A DNA stretch of 64,000 bases from Mycolicibacter nonchromogenicus. GTDB taxonomy: Bacteria; Actinomycetota; Actinomycetes; Mycobacteriales; Mycobacteriaceae. The stretch covers positions 1-64,000 of the forward strand of contig NZ_LQPI01000019.1 in the NCBI RefSeq assembly GCF_002101775.1. Direction: 5' to 3'. Position numbers and translations under genes: made by a program. The notes below the pieces were generated by a model. That model did not search any database. It was not told the DNA's origin and was given only the letters and a program-made list of their open reading frames with translations. Positions 10,322-20,323 of this stretch are shown piece by piece (the stretch's first letter is position 1; each line of letters opens with the position of its first letter).

Positions 10322-11434
10322 TCACTTGGTCTCTTGCAGCTGAGCTGCCGTGGCGTCCAACAGCTCGCCCCAGGACGCTTCGAACTTCTCGACGCCCTCC
10401 TTCTCCAGCACCAGGAACACGTCGGTCAGGTCGATGCCCACCGCTGCGAGTTGGTCGAACACCTCTTGTGATGCCGACGCGGTGCCGGCGATGGTGTCAC
10501 CGGTGATCTCGCCATGGTCGGCGACCGCGTCCAGCGTCGCCTCGGGCATCGTGTTGACGGTATGGGCCGCGACCAGCTCGGTGACGTAGAGGGTGTCGGG
10601 GTAGTCCGGGTTCTTGACCCCGGTCGACGCCCACAACGGTCGCTGCACCCGGGCGCCCTCGGCCGCCAGCGCGGCAAAGCGCTCGCCGGCGAACACTTCC
10701 TCGTAGGCGGCGTAGGCCAGTCGGGCGTTGGCCAGACCGGCCTTGCCGCGCAGGGCCAGGGCCTGCGCCGAGCCGATCTTCTCCAACCGGGCGTCGATCT
10801 CGGTGTCCACCCGGGACACGAAGAACGACGCCACCGAGTGGATCTTGGACAGGTCGTGCCCGGCTGCCTTGGCCGCTTCGAGACCGGCCAGGTAGGCGTC
10901 CATCACCTCGCGATGCCGTTCGACGGAGAAGATCAGCGTGACGTTGACCGAAATCCCTTCGGCCAGTACCGCGCTGATGGCCGGCAGGCCGGCCTTGGTG
11001 GCCGGAATCTTGATGAAAAGGTTCGGCCGGTCGACGATCTTCCACAGTTCCACGGCTTGGGCCACGGTCTTATCGGTGTCGTGGGCCAGCCGCGGATCGA
11101 CCTCGATCGACACCCGTCCGTCCACGCCGTCGGTGGCCTCCCACGCCGCAGCCAGCACATCGCAGGCGTTGCGCACGTCGTCGGTGGTCACGGTGCGGAT
11201 CACCGCGTCCACGTCGGCGTCGCGAGCCGCCAGCTCGGCCAGCTGCGCGTCGTAGGCATGCCCCTTCTCCAGCGCCTTCTGGAAGATGGTCGGGTTTGTG
11301 GTCACCCCGACCACGCTGCGGGTGGCGACGAGCTCGGCCAGGTTGCCCGACGTGAGCCGGTCGCGGGACAGATCATCGAGCCACACTGAGACGCCTGCGG
11401 CGCTGAGAGCGGCAAACTTCGGGTTCTGAGTCAT
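10322..11434 (-). CDS. tal: Transaldolase
   Basis: Cytosolic enzyme of 370 residues that moves dihydroxyacetone units between sugar phosphates in the non-oxidative pentose phosphate branch. It begins with the conserved [14 protein letters not shown]. The motif [13 protein letters not shown] is near residues 44-56, and the Schiff-base lysine is in [11 protein letters not shown] (about residue 140). Length is normal for the actinobacterial type. GAAGGAG precedes the ATG. It is the second gene in the tkt-tal-zwf-opcA-pgl run. Confidence 0.97.
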   Translation of the reverse strand: MTQNPKFAALSAAGVSVWLDDLSRDRLTSGNLAELVATRSVVGVTTNPTIFQKALEKGHAYDAQLAELAARDADVDAVIRTVTTDDVRNACDVLAAAWEATDGVDGRVSIEVDPRLAHDTDKTVAQAVELWKIVDRPNLFIKIPATKAGLPAISAVLAEGISVNVTLIFSVERHREVMDAYLAGLEAAKAAGHDLSKIHSVASFFVSRVDTEIDARLEKIGSAQALALRGKAGLANARLAYAAYEEVFAGERFAALAAEGARVQRPLWASTGVKNPDYPDTLYVTELVAAHTVNTMPEATLDAVADHGEITGDTIAGTASASQEVFDQLAAVGIDLTDVFLVLEKEGVEKFEASWGELLDATAAQLQETK

Positions 11435-11467
11435 GTTGCGCTCCTTCTCAATCGGCTTCGAATGCCG

Positions 11468-13567
11468 TCAGTTATCCAGGGTTCTCAGCGCCGCGGCGGC
11501 GACGGCCTCCGCGGTCAGACCGAACTCGCGGAACAGCGTTTGGTAATCCGCGGATTCGCCGTAGTGCTCGATCGACACGATCTCGCCGGTGTCGCCGACG
11601 ATCTTGTGCCAGCACTGCGCGATACCCGCCTCCACGGCCACCCGGGCCGACACCGACGGCGGAAGCACGGCGTCGCGGTAGTCGGCCGGCTGGGATTCGA
11701 ACCACTCCAGGCAGGTCATCGACACCACGCGGGCGCGGATGTCCTGGGCCGCCAACAGCTGCTGCGCCTCGACCGCGAGTTGCACCTCTGAGCCGGTGGC
11801 GATCAACAGCACATCGGGGTCCTGGGCACCTGCGGATTCCAGACCGCCCAGCACGTAGCCTCCGCGTGCCACGCCGTCGGCGTCGGTGCCCTCGATGATC
11901 GGCACATTCTGCCGGGTCAGGATCAGCCCGACCGGGCCACTGCTGGCGCCGCGGGCCAGGATGGTGCGCCAGGCGTAGGCCGTCTCGTTGGCGTCGGCCG
12001 GTCGCACCACCGACAGCCGGGGGATGGCACGCAGCGCAGCCAGGTGCTCGATCGGCTGGTGCGTCGGACCGTCTTCACCGAGGCCGATCGAGTCATGCGT
12101 CCACACGTAGATCGGGTCGATGTCCATCAGCGCCGCCAACCGCACCGCGGGCCGCATGTAGTCGGAGAACTGCAGAAAGGTGCCGCCGTAGGCGCGGGTG
12201 GGCCCGTGCAGCACGATGCCGGACAGGATCGAGCCCATCGCGTGCTCGCGGATGCCGAAATGCAGGGTGCGGCCGTAGGGGTCGGCGGTGTACTCGCCGG
12301 TGGAGATCGAAGCCGGTCCGAACGACTTGACGCCGTCCATGGTGGTGTTGTTGCTGCCCGCCAGATCGGCTGAGCCGCCCCACAATTCGGGAAGCTTGGC
12401 GCCCACCGCGTTGAGTACCTTGCCGGACGCGGCGCGGGTGGCAACCGCCTTGGAGCCCGGCTCCCAGTAGGGCAGCTCGGAGTCCCAGCCGTCGGGGAGT
12501 TCACCGGCGAGCAGCCGGTCCAGCAGCGCCTTGCGCTCCGGCTCACGGGCCGCCCACGCCTCGAACTGCTCCTGCCAGTCGGCGTGTGCCTGCTTGCCGC
12601 GTGCCACCAGCCCGCGGGTGTGGGTGATCACGTCTTCGCGGACGTCGAATGTCTTGTCCGGGTCGAACCCGAGTGCGGACTTGGTGGCGGCCACCTCGTC
12701 GCTGCCCAGTGCCGAACCGTGGATGGCGCCGGTGTTCATCTTGCCCGGCGAGGGGTAGCCGATGATGGTGCGCAGCGAGATGAACGACGGCTTGTCGGTG
12801 ACGGCCTTCGCGTTGGCGATGGCCTCCTCGATGCCGGTCACGTTCTCGCCGCCCTCGACCTCTTGGACGTGCCAGCCGTAGGCCCGGTAGCGGGCCGCGG
12901 TGTCCTCGCAGAAGGCGATCGCGGTGTCGTCTTCGATGGAGATCTTGTTGTGGTCGTAGAACACGATGAGGTTGCCCAGCTGCTGGACGCCGGCCAGCGA
13001 GGACGCCTCACTGGTGACGCCCTCCTGGATGTCGCCGTCCGAGGCGATCACGTAGATGAAGTGGTCGAACGGGCTCTCGCCGGGGGCGGCTTCCGGGTCG
13101 AACAACCCGCGCTCGTAGCGTGCGGCCATCGCCATGCCGACCGCGGAGGCCAGGCCCTGACCGAGCGGGCCGGTGGTGATCTCCACGCCCTTGGTGTGGC
13201 GGAACTCCGGGTGGCCCGGGGTCTTGGAGCCCCAGGTGCGCAGCGCCTCGATGTCGGCCAGTTCCAGCCCGAAACCTCCCAGGTAGAGCTGGATGTACAG
13301 CGTCAGGCTGGAGTGTCCGCAGGACAGCACAAACCGGTCGCGGCCCAGCCATGCGGTGTCGGACGGGTCGTGGCGCATCACCCGCTGGAACAGCGTGTAG
13401 GCCAGCGGTGCCAGGCTCATCGCGGTGCCCGGATGGCCGTTGCCGACCTTCTGCACCGCGTCAGCGGCAAGCACCCGGGCGGTGTCGACTGCGACAGAGT
13501 CGATCTCGGCCCAATCTGCGGGGTGGTGCGGGGCGGTAAGAGCGGAGATCTCTGCGGCGGTGGTCAC
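11468..13567 (-). CDS. tkt: Transketolase
   Basis: Thiamine diphosphate enzyme of 699 residues that transfers two-carbon units in the non-oxidative pentose phosphate pathway. Conserved features: DAVQKVGNGHPGTAMSLAP (substrate histidine), the ThDP/Mg motif SDGDIQEGVTSEASSLAG, and the pyrimidine-binding GIREHAMGSI and HDSIGLGEDGPTHQP segments. I start at GTG 13567 (GAGG upstream; protein begins with TTAAEISALT, giving the usual ~700 residues) rather than at 13627, which would add 20 unrelated residues. First gene of the minus-strand pentose phosphate operon. Confidence 0.97.
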   Translation of the reverse strand: MTTAAEISALTAPHHPADWAEIDSVAVDTARVLAADAVQKVGNGHPGTAMSLAPLAYTLFQRVMRHDPSDTAWLGRDRFVLSCGHSSLTLYIQLYLGGFGLELADIEALRTWGSKTPGHPEFRHTKGVEITTGPLGQGLASAVGMAMAARYERGLFDPEAAPGESPFDHFIYVIASDGDIQEGVTSEASSLAGVQQLGNLIVFYDHNKISIEDDTAIAFCEDTAARYRAYGWHVQEVEGGENVTGIEEAIANAKAVTDKPSFISLRTIIGYPSPGKMNTGAIHGSALGSDEVAATKSALGFDPDKTFDVREDVITHTRGLVARGKQAHADWQEQFEAWAAREPERKALLDRLLAGELPDGWDSELPYWEPGSKAVATRAASGKVLNAVGAKLPELWGGSADLAGSNNTTMDGVKSFGPASISTGEYTADPYGRTLHFGIREHAMGSILSGIVLHGPTRAYGGTFLQFSDYMRPAVRLAALMDIDPIYVWTHDSIGLGEDGPTHQPIEHLAALRAIPRLSVVRPADANETAYAWRTILARGASSGPVGLILTRQNVPIIEGTDADGVARGGYVLGGLESAGAQDPDVLLIATGSEVQLAVEAQQLLAAQDIRARVVSMTCLEWFESQPADYRDAVLPPSVSARVAVEAGIAQCWHKIVGDTGEIVSIEHYGESADYQTLFREFGLTAEAVAAAALRTLDN

Positions 13568-13673
13568 GAACTTCAGGTCCTCATCTTCGGGATAGGTCTT
13601 CACAACAGGCCGAGTTGCAACTCTCACCCTAGTGCGGGCGAGCGCAGCGTTGCAGGTCGGCGTCGCCGTGTGG

Positions 13674-13686
13674 ATTCACCGTGAAT
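13674..13686. promoter_or_regulatory. Perfect inverted repeat in the tkt-ctaB divergent region
   Basis: ATTCAC-C-GTGAAT is a perfect 13-base palindrome about 107 bases from the tkt start and 90 bases from the ctaB start. Its position between divergent genes suits an operator. A second short dyad, CTACC-N6-GGTAG, lies at 13721-13736. The binding protein is unknown. Confidence 0.4.
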
Positions 13687-13776
13687 TGACCCTGCGATTC
13701 GGACGACCTGGCCAAGCGGTCTACCATCGTCGGTAGTAGAAGCTGGCTTCGCAGCTGCCATCCTAGGAGTCATCAC

Positions 13777-14700
13777 GTGAGTATTCGCGAGCGCGCTGAG
13801 CCGCGCCGAATACGCGCTGTGCGCAGCACGTTGTTGGCCTACCTGTCGCTGACCAAGCCCCGAATCATCGAATTGTTGCTGGTCACGACCATTCCGGCGA
13901 TGCTGCTGGCAGACCGCGGCACGGTGAATCCGCTGCTGATCTTCAACACGCTTATCGGCGGGATGCTGGCCGCCGCCAGCGCCAATGCACTGAACTGCGT
14001 GGTCGACGCCGACATCGACAAGGTGATGAAGCGCACTGCGTTGCGACCGCTGGCCCGCGAGGCGGTGCCGACCCGCAATGCTCTGGTGTTCAGCCTGGCG
14101 CTCGGCGCCGGCTCATTCGTGTGGCTGTGGCGTACCACGAACTTGATCTCGGGCCTGCTGGCCGTGGCCACCATCGCGTTTTACGTGCTGGTCTACTCGA
14201 TGATGCTCAAGCGGCGTACCTCGCAGAACGTGGTGTGGGGCGGCGCGGCCGGTTGCATGCCGGTGGTGATCGGCTGGTCGGCGGTCACCGGCACCATCGG
14301 CTGGCCGGCACTGGTGATGTTCCTGGTGATCTTCTTCTGGACGCCGCCGCACACCTGGGCGCTGGCCATGCGCTACAAGGAGGACTACGCGGCGGCCGGG
14401 GTGCCCATGCTGCCGGTGGTCGCCAGCGAGCGTGTGGTCACCCACCGGATCGTGGTTTACACCTGGGCGACGGTGCTGGCGACGCTGGCGCTGGTGCCCG
14501 CCGCGGGCTGGCTGTACGCCTCGGTCGCGGTCCTGGCCGGCGCCTGGTTCCTGGCCATGGCCCACCAGCTGTACGCCGGTGTGCGTCGCGGTGAGCCGAT
14601 CAAACCGCTGCGCCTGTTCCTGCAGTCGAACAACTACTTGGCGCTGGTCTTCTGCGCACTCGCAGTGGACTCGGCCATCGGGCTGCCCACCCTGTTCTAG
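13777..14700 (+). CDS. ctaB: Protoheme IX farnesyltransferase (heme O synthase)
   Basis: Polytopic UbiA-type prenyltransferase of 307 residues that adds a farnesyl group to heme B to give heme O for cytochrome c oxidase. The first Asp-rich motif [20 protein letters not shown] is at residues ~70-89 and the second conserved region around [15 protein letters not shown] near 200-214. About eight to nine membrane segments are visible. It starts at GTG 13777 behind TAGGAG. Its TAG overlaps the convergent Nudix TAG within CTAG. Confidence 0.95.
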   Translation: MSIRERAEPRRIRAVRSTLLAYLSLTKPRIIELLLVTTIPAMLLADRGTVNPLLIFNTLIGGMLAAASANALNCVVDADIDKVMKRTALRPLAREAVPTRNALVFSLALGAGSFVWLWRTTNLISGLLAVATIAFYVLVYSMMLKRRTSQNVVWGGAAGCMPVVIGWSAVTGTIGWPALVMFLVIFFWTPPHTWALAMRYKEDYAAAGVPMLPVVASERVVTHRIVVYTWATVLATLALVPAAGWLYASVAVLAGAWFLAMAHQLYAGVRRGEPIKPLRLFLQSNNYLALVFCALAVDSAIGLPTLF

Positions 14701-15176
14701 CCGGCGCCGCTCCATTCGAACCGGGTGTCCCGGCCCTCGTCGAGCGCGGCATCGATCCGCCGCCGCATCCGCTCCGGCATGTCGGGCAGCGCTTCGCGCG
14801 GGTACCAGCGCGCGTCGGTGCTCTCCTCGTCGGCGGGGTAGGGCTCGCCCGCCACCCAGCGCATCACGAAGACGTGGTCGAGGTACTGCGCCCGGTCACC
14901 GTTGACATGGGTGATCGGCGGCGTGACGTGCACCCAGGCCAGCCGCACGGGTGCCGCCGTGACACCGGTCTCCTCGGCGACCTCGCGCACCGCGGTGTCC
15001 GCGGGCTCTTCGCCGGGATCCACGATCCCGGTCACCGGCGCCCAGATGCCGTTGTCGGCGCGTTCGACGAGTAACACCTCGTCGTTGCGAATGACCACCG
15101 CCGTCACGCCGATCAGCCACAGCGGTGCGTGGCCGATATGGGTCCGGAGATCCACGATGAACTGCGGGGTCGGCAT
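14697..15176 (-). CDS. Nudix hydrolase
   Basis: Protein of 159 residues with a complete Nudix box (G x5 E x7 REVAEETG; begins [14 protein letters not shown]), near residues 59-81, which holds Mg2+ for hydrolysis of a nucleoside diphosphate linked to another moiety. The N-terminus [20 protein letters not shown] is the common start of actinobacterial Nudix proteins annotated as NUDIX-domain phosphohydrolases. ATG 15176 is chosen for that reason; no strong ribosome-binding site is visible. Substrate unknown. It fills, together with the two PPE genes, the ctaB-qor gap that holds other genes in M. tuberculosis. Confidence 0.88.
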   Translation of the reverse strand: MPTPQFIVDLRTHIGHAPLWLIGVTAVVIRNDEVLLVERADNGIWAPVTGIVDPGEEPADTAVREVAEETGVTAAPVRLAWVHVTPPITHVNGDRAQYLDHVFVMRWVAGEPYPADEESTDARWYPREALPDMPERMRRRIDAALDEGRDTRFEWSGAG

Positions 15177-15282
15177 GTGAACGATGGTGCCAGCCGGGCC
15201 AACAGCGACACAGCAGCAACGCAGGGAACGCGTGGGCGCAGAGCCTGGTGCGGACGCTCGCACCCGCGGTTCGATCTTTGAG

Positions 15283-15301
15283 AATGAAAATCATATTCAT
15301 T
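15283..15301. promoter_or_regulatory. Zur-type box upstream of the PPE gene
   Basis: AATGAAAATCATATTCATT is a 19-base palindrome with a single mismatch (arms 15283-15291 and 15293-15301 around C15292). It fits the AT-rich TGAAAATCATTTTCA consensus known for the mycobacterial zinc repressor Zur and does not fit the IdeR box. It is the only markedly AT-rich patch in the area and lies 20 bases before the proposed PPE start, where a repressor would block initiation. Confidence 0.65.
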
Positions 15302-15321
15302 TGTCGACGTGGCGGTGGCCG

Positions 15322-16932
15322 GTGACCTCCGGGCTGCCGATCTGGATGGCGTCTCCTCCCGAGGTGCACTCGGCCCTATTGAGCGCAGGCGTAGGGTCCG
15401 GTCCGCTGCTGGCTGCCGCGGAGGCGTGGTCGGCGCTGGGCGCCCACTACGCCGAAGCCGCCGACCAGCTCGTCGAGATTCTGGGTGTGGTTCAGGCCGG
15501 CGCCTGGCACGGACCGAGCGCCGAGTCCTACCTGGCCGCTCACGCGCCCTATGTCGCCTGGCTGAACCGAGCCGCCGCGGACAGTGCGGCAGCGGCGGCC
15601 CGACATGAGACGGCCGCCGCTGCCTATGTCAGCGCGGTGGCCGCCATGCCGACCCTGGCGGAGTTGGCCGCCAATCACACCGCCCACGGTGTGCTGACGG
15701 CGACGAACTTCTTCGGTGTCAACACCATTCCGATCGCGCTCAACGAGGCCGACTACGTGCGGATGTGGGTGCAGGCCGCAACGACCATGTCGACCTATCA
15801 GGCCATCAGCGGTGGGGCGGTGGCCGCCGCGCCCCAGCCGCTCTGCGCGCCGGAGATCGTGAGATCGCACACCGCGGATCCCACGGACGACGACAACCCG
15901 CTCGGGTTGCCGCAGTGGTTGGTGGACGCACTGGAGAAACTGGGTATCGGAGACAGCCAGTTGGCGCATGACCCGACGATCAACACGTCTTTCGACCAAG
16001 CCATCGCGCACCTGCTGCAGAGCGTCGGCTACCGCTGGGATCCCGCCGCGGGCACGCTGAACGGGTTCGACTACGACTACTACTCCAACCCGGCCCAGCT
16101 GAGCTTCTGGGTGGCGCGGGCGCTGGAACTGCTGGAGGACTTCCAATACTTCGGCCAGCTGCTGAATCAGAATCCGGGGCAGGCCATCGCGTGGTTCATC
16201 AGTTGGCAGCTGTTCGACTTTCCGACGCACATCCTTGAGGTGTCGCAGTTCGTGGCGCAGAACCCGGCCCTGTTCGCTGCGCTGGCCGTCCCTGCCGTCG
16301 CGCCCCTGGGCGTGGCCGGCGGCGCGGCGGGGTTCGCGGGATTGGCCGCGCTGCCTGCACCGGGCTCTGCTCCGATGCCCTTGGCTCCGGTGCCCGATCT
16401 TCTCCCGGCGCTCGGGTCCGCGGCGACTCCCGCAGCGCCACCACCACCGCCGGCACCGGCGCCGGCATCAATCCCCGCTGGTGCAGGGGCTGGCGGTGCA
16501 TCCGTGCCGGCCCCGGCTGCTGCGGCGTCGCCCGGGGCGCCGTTCTTTCCCCCGTACCTGGTTGGTCCGCCCGGAATCGGTACCGGCTCGGGCATGCCCG
16601 CCCGTGCCGGTACGTCACGCAAGGCCGGTGAGCCCCACGGCGCGGCGGCTGCCGCTACGGCGCCCGCGGCCGGAGACCTGCAGCGGTCCCGGCGTCGCCG
16701 GCGTGCCGGACGGCGACGGCCGGACGACGCTGTCATGGACCTGAACATCACGGTGACGCCGCACTGCGCTGAGCCGGCCGTGATCGCGTCATCGCGCGGA
16801 GCACCCGGATTCACCGGGACGACGGCGCATGACGGTGCCTCCGCTGTGGGGCTGACGCGGTCTACCGGTGGTGCCTTCGACGACGAACCGCGCCTGCCGC
16901 TGCTGCCGGGAAACTGGCCGGATACGAAGTAG
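15322..16932 (+). CDS. PPE family protein, PPE-PPW subfamily (PPE3-like), Zur-box controlled
   Basis: Protein of 536 residues. The N-terminal ~180-residue PPE domain contains [13 protein letters not shown] (PPE at residues 12-14), the [11 protein letters not shown]xG-type turn near 65-75 and [13 protein letters not shown] near 145. A Pro/Ala-rich linker follows, then the PPE-PPW C-terminus with GFTGT and [10 protein letters not shown] proteins are exported by ESX type VII systems, usually with a PE partner, which is absent here. GTG 15322 is chosen because it places PPE at the usual distance; the frame is open upstream to 15184. The length and the Zur box recall PPE3 of the M. tuberculosis ESX-3 region, suggesting a role in zinc or iron stress; that is inference. 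Confidence 0.88.
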   Translation: MTSGLPIWMASPPEVHSALLSAGVGSGPLLAAAEAWSALGAHYAEAADQLVEILGVVQAGAWHGPSAESYLAAHAPYVAWLNRAAADSAAAAARHETAAAAYVSAVAAMPTLAELAANHTAHGVLTATNFFGVNTIPIALNEADYVRMWVQAATTMSTYQAISGGAVAAAPQPLCAPEIVRSHTADPTDDDNPLGLPQWLVDALEKLGIGDSQLAHDPTINTSFDQAIAHLLQSVGYRWDPAAGTLNGFDYDYYSNPAQLSFWVARALELLEDFQYFGQLLNQNPGQAIAWFISWQLFDFPTHILEVSQFVAQNPALFAALAVPAVAPLGVAGGAAGFAGLAALPAPGSAPMPLAPVPDLLPALGSAATPAAPPPPPAPAPASIPAGAGAGGASVPAPAAAASPGAPFFPPYLVGPPGIGTGSGMPARAGTSRKAGEPHGAAAAATAPAAGDLQRSRRRRRAGRRRPDDAVMDLNITVTPHCAEPAVIASSRGAPGFTGTTAHDGASAVGLTRSTGGAFDDEPRLPLLPGNWPDTK

Positions 16933-16964
16933 GGGAGTTCGGCTACCCGAAACCATAGATTCGC

Positions 16965-16970
16965 TAGAGT
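16965..16970 (+). promoter_or_regulatory. Leaderless-type -10 element for the second PPE gene
   Basis: TAGAGT lies eight bases before the GTG at 16979. There is no Shine-Dalgarno box in the 46-base gap between the two PPE genes. A transcript starting at or just before the GTG would let the second PPE be expressed separately from the first. Confidence 0.4.
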
Positions 16971-16978
16971 GAATTCTC

Positions 16979-18604
16979 GTGTTCGGCCCGGTGTGGATGG
17001 CGTCGCCGCCCGAGGTGCATGCGGCGCTGCTCAGTGCCGGCCCCGGCCCCGGACCGCTGCTCGGGGCCGCCGGCGCCTGGTCCTCGTTGAGCGAGGCCTA
17101 CGAGCAGACCGCCGCGGATCTGACCGCACTGCTGGCGTCGGTCGCGTCCGGGTTGTGGGACGGAGTCGCGGCCGAGCAGTACCAGGCGGCGCACCTGCCG
17201 TATCTGGAGTGGTTGCAGCGGGCTGGGGCGGACAGCGCCCGGATGGCCCTGGTACACGAACAGGTGGCGGCGGACTATACCGCCGCGTTGGCAGCGATGC
17301 CGACGTTGCCGGAGCTGGCCGCCAATCACACCACCCACGCGGTGTTGGTGGCCACAAACTTCTTCGGTATCAACACCATTCCGATCGCGCTCAACGAGGC
17401 CGACTACCTGCGGATGTGGGTGCAGGCCGCCGCCACCATGGCGGCCTATCAGGTGGCCTGCGAAGCCGCGGCTGCAGCGGCCCCCAGCGTCACCGCGGCG
17501 GCTCCGATCCAGAAGGCGGCCGTGGACTCCTCGTGGTGGACGCCGCAGCCGATCACCGAGCACCCCCTGCAGCAGCTGGTCGATTTCCTTGAGCCCCTGC
17601 TGAAGAGCCTCGGAATCGAATCCGGCCGCCCAAGGATCGACACCATCCCCAATGCCCTGACGACCGCTATCGCGGACTTCCTGCGGACCGTCGGGATCAA
17701 TTGGGACCCGTCCGCCGGAGCACTCAACGGACTCAACTATGAGCTCTACGTCGATGCCACCAAACCGATCTGGTATCTCGCGCGGGGTCTGGAGCTGTAC
17801 CAGGACTTCCTGATGGTCACCCAGGACCCGACTCAGATCATTCCGGCGCTGCAGTACTTCGTGGCGCTGGCGATCTTCGACTGGCCCACCCATATCGCCC
17901 AGTTGCTGCAGGCGGTCAGCCAGCCGGCGGCGATGGTCGCCGCGGCGGGCGCCGTGGTGGCTCCCGGCGGCGGCCTGGCCGGCCTCGCCGGGTTGGCTGC
18001 GCCGGTGCCCGTGACTGCCGCGGCCACGGTGCCGGCGACACCGGCGTTGGTGGTCAACGTGCCCGGGGCCGCGGTGGGCTCGTCGGTGGTGGCGCCGCCG
18101 GCCCCTCCGCCCGCCGGGCCGCCGGCCTCCGCCCCGGCCGGTGCCGGCGCCCCGGCCCCGGCGCCGGCGCCACCGGCGCCCGTGCCCGCCAGTGCGCTGA
18201 TGCCCTACCTGGTAGGCGGCGGGCCGGGCATCGACACCGGCTCGGGTGTGGGTGCGCACGTCGGCGCACCGGCCTCCGCCCAGCGCAAGGCGCCCACCCC
18301 GTCTGCCGCCTCGGCTGCCGCGGCCCAGGCGGCGCTGCGGTCCCAACGGCAGCGCCGGCGCAAGACCCGACCGGGTCACGAGGATGCGGTGATGGATCTG
18401 ACGGTCGGCGTCACCCCGGACTGGGGGCCGACACCGGCATCGGAGCACGGCGCCGGCGACCTGGGCCGCGCCGGGGTGGCCCGCACCGAACAGTCCCGGC
18501 CGCTGGGGCTGACCCGGATGGCGGCGGCAGAATTCGCCGGTGGTCCGCGGAAGCCGTTGCTGCCCGAGACCTGGAACGCCGGCGAGGCCGACCGCAGAAG
18601 CTAG
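16979..18604 (+). CDS. PPE family protein, PPE-PPW subfamily (second tandem copy)
   Basis: Protein of 541 residues, clearly a paralogue of the upstream [21 protein letters not shown] (PPE at residues 10-12), [18 protein letters not shown] and [16 protein letters not shown] are shared. The middle holds a long Ala/Pro/Gly low-complexity stretch (about residues 320-430). The C-terminus keeps PLLPETW (PxxPxxW), but the GFxGT motif of the subfamily is degenerate (GRAGVART). It has no PE partner. It starts at GTG 16979. Its TAG overlaps the convergent qor stop within CTAG. Export by an ESX system is expected from the family. Confidence 0.87.
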   Translation: MFGPVWMASPPEVHAALLSAGPGPGPLLGAAGAWSSLSEAYEQTAADLTALLASVASGLWDGVAAEQYQAAHLPYLEWLQRAGADSARMALVHEQVAADYTAALAAMPTLPELAANHTTHAVLVATNFFGINTIPIALNEADYLRMWVQAAATMAAYQVACEAAAAAAPSVTAAAPIQKAAVDSSWWTPQPITEHPLQQLVDFLEPLLKSLGIESGRPRIDTIPNALTTAIADFLRTVGINWDPSAGALNGLNYELYVDATKPIWYLARGLELYQDFLMVTQDPTQIIPALQYFVALAIFDWPTHIAQLLQAVSQPAAMVAAAGAVVAPGGGLAGLAGLAAPVPVTAAATVPATPALVVNVPGAAVGSSVVAPPAPPPAGPPASAPAGAGAPAPAPAPPAPVPASALMPYLVGGGPGIDTGSGVGAHVGAPASAQRKAPTPSAASAAAAQAALRSQRQRRRKTRPGHEDAVMDLTVGVTPDWGPTPASEHGAGDLGRAGVARTEQSRPLGLTRMAAAEFAGGPRKPLLPETWNAGEADRRS

Positions 18605-19584
18605 GCGTCGAGCACGATCGAACCGACGGTGTGGCGGCCCTGCAGATCGCGGTGGGCCTGGGCCGCGTCCGCCAGCGGATAATGCTTACTGACCGTCACC
18701 GTGATCGTGCCATTGCCGATCGCCTCGAACAGTTCGCCTGCGCGCCACGCGAATTCCGGTGCGGTACGGGTGAAGTGAGCCAGGTTGGGGCGGGTCAGGT
18801 AGACCGAGCCCGCGGCATTGAGCCGCTGCGGGTCGACCGGAGGCACCGGACCGCTCGCCGCGCCGAACAGCGCCAAGGTGCCCCGGACAGCGAGGCTGGC
18901 CAGGCTGGCGTCGAATGTCGCCGCGCCCACCCCGTCGTACACCGCGACCACCCCGCCGTCGACCAGCTCCCGGATCGCAGCGCCGAATGCCGCGGCGTCC
19001 TGCGGGTCCGGGCCGGGATAGTCGAGCACCTCCACGGCGCCCGCCTGCCGCGACAACTCCGCTTTGGACGGACTCGAGACCGTGGTGATCACCCGGGCGC
19101 CGAGTGCGGTGGCCCACTGGGTCAGGATCAGCCCCACCCCGCCGGCGCCGGCATGCAACAACACGGTGTCGTCGGGCTGCACGGGGTACACCGACTTGAT
19201 CAGGTAGTGCGCCGTCAGGCCCTTGAGCAGTGCGGCCGCGGCCACGTCGGACTCAATGCCGTCCGGAATGGGCGCGGTCAAAGACGCCGGCGCCGTGCAG
19301 TATTGCGCGTAGGCCCCGGTGGCCGCCGCCGTCACCACACGATCGCCCACCGCCAGGGCGGTCACTCCCGCACCGACCTCGGCGACCGTGCCCGCGGCCT
19401 CATTGCCCACCACGAACGGCAGTTGGGCGGGATAGATCCCGGAGCGGAAATACGTGTCGATGTAGTTGACCCCGACCGTCTCGACCCGGATCAACACCTC
19501 ACCGGAGGCAGGGGAGGGCTGTGGTCTGTCGACCAGGGTCAAAACCTCTGGGCCACCGGTCGCGGCCACTTCCACGGCGTGCAT
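18601..19584 (-). CDS. qor: NADPH:quinone oxidoreductase, zinc-free MDR family
   Basis: Protein of 327 residues of the medium-chain dehydrogenase/reductase superfamily, quinone oxidoreductase branch, which reduces quinones with NADPH. The N-terminal GroES-like domain contains [19 protein letters not shown] and [12 protein letters not shown] (about residues 40-72). The Rossmann motif [19 protein letters not shown] is near residues 145-163. The zinc-ligand cysteines of alcohol dehydrogenases are absent, as expected. ATG 19584 matches the M. tuberculosis Qor start; an ATG four codons upstream (19596) is possible. Confidence 0.92.
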   Translation of the reverse strand: MHAVEVAATGGPEVLTLVDRPQPSPASGEVLIRVETVGVNYIDTYFRSGIYPAQLPFVVGNEAAGTVAEVGAGVTALAVGDRVVTAAATGAYAQYCTAPASLTAPIPDGIESDVAAAALLKGLTAHYLIKSVYPVQPDDTVLLHAGAGGVGLILTQWATALGARVITTVSSPSKAELSRQAGAVEVLDYPGPDPQDAAAFGAAIRELVDGGVVAVYDGVGAATFDASLASLAVRGTLALFGAASGPVPPVDPQRLNAAGSVYLTRPNLAHFTRTAPEFAWRAGELFEAIGNGTITVTVSKHYPLADAAQAHRDLQGRHTVGSIVLDA

Positions 19585-19615
19585 GGTGACTATCATCTCC
19601 GACCATGAGGTCTGC

Positions 19616-20323
19616 ATGAAGCTGGCCCGGCCCGACATCTTCCATCCGCGCATTGTGCTGGCGGTCGATCCGGTGCGCGGTCACCCCGAGGAAGTCGAGA
19701 CGGCCCACGGCGCCGAGGACGACGCCGGCCTGATCGCGGCGTTGCGTCACCGCGGGCTACACGCTCGCCGACTGCCCTGGGATGAGCCGGAGACGCTGGC
19801 GGCGGATCTGGTGATCCTGCGGACCGCCGGGGGTGCACGGCGTGCGGAGTTTCTGGACTGGACCAGACGGGTGACCCACCTGCTGAACCCGCCGGAGGCG
19901 GTGGCCTGGAACGCCGATAAGCGCTACCTGGCCGACCTGCAGTGCGATGGGGTGCCGACGCTGACGGGGCAGCCTCCGGGTGAGCTGAGCGCGCTGGTGT
20001 TCTTCGGCGCCGGCCGATCGCATGCGTTCGGCGCCGCGGGATCCGACCCGGACTTCGAACTGTGGGATGTCGGACGTGCCGCCCTGCGCTCGGCCGCCGA
20101 GCGCTTGAGCATCCGGATCGAAGAGCTGCTCTACGCCCGCGTGGACGTAGCCGGAACCGCCGCGGATGCCCGTCTGGTCGGCCTGGATCTGATCGCGCCG
20201 CAATTCGGTTTCAGCGAACTCGACGCCGATGAACGACACCGGGCGCAGCGCCGCTTCGCCGTCGAAGTCGGGGCCGCTCTAGAGCGACTCGGGCTGGGTC
20301 CGCTGGCGCAGCGACGCCCATAG
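19616..20323 (+). CDS. Conserved protein, possible ATP-grasp-like fold (Rv1455-like)
   Basis: Protein of 235 residues with a conserved counterpart in the same place in M. tuberculosis. The N-terminal half looks like a ligand-binding domain (LIAALRHRGLHARRLPWDE, then ILRTAGG), followed by NADKRYLADLQCDGVPTLTG, reminiscent of the pre-ATP-grasp region of glutathione-synthetase-like enzymes. The C-terminal part (YARVDVAGTAADARLVGLDL) resembles the ARVD metal-binding strand of the ATP-grasp fold. No function is established to my knowledge. ATG 19616 is the first start giving the conserved N-terminus. Its 3' end overlaps the convergent ctaA-like gene by 45 bases. Confidence 0.8.
   Translation: MKLARPDIFHPRIVLAVDPVRGHPEEVETAHGAEDDAGLIAALRHRGLHARRLPWDEPETLAADLVILRTAGGARRAEFLDWTRRVTHLLNPPEAVAWNADKRYLADLQCDGVPTLTGQPPGELSALVFFGAGRSHAFGAAGSDPDFELWDVGRAALRSAAERLSIRIEELLYARVDVAGTAADARLVGLDLIAPQFGFSELDADERHRAQRRFAVEVGAALERLGLGPLAQRRP

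Noticed and set aside
12584..13684. Plus-strand open frame opposite tkt
   Set aside because: Shadow of the transketolase gene without any domain or ribosome-binding site.
16400..18300. Ala/Pro/Gly low-complexity stretches in the PPE genes as tandem repeats or CRISPR-like arrays
   Set aside because: They are irregular codon repeats within open reading frames, typical for PPE linkers; there are no regularly spaced identical units.
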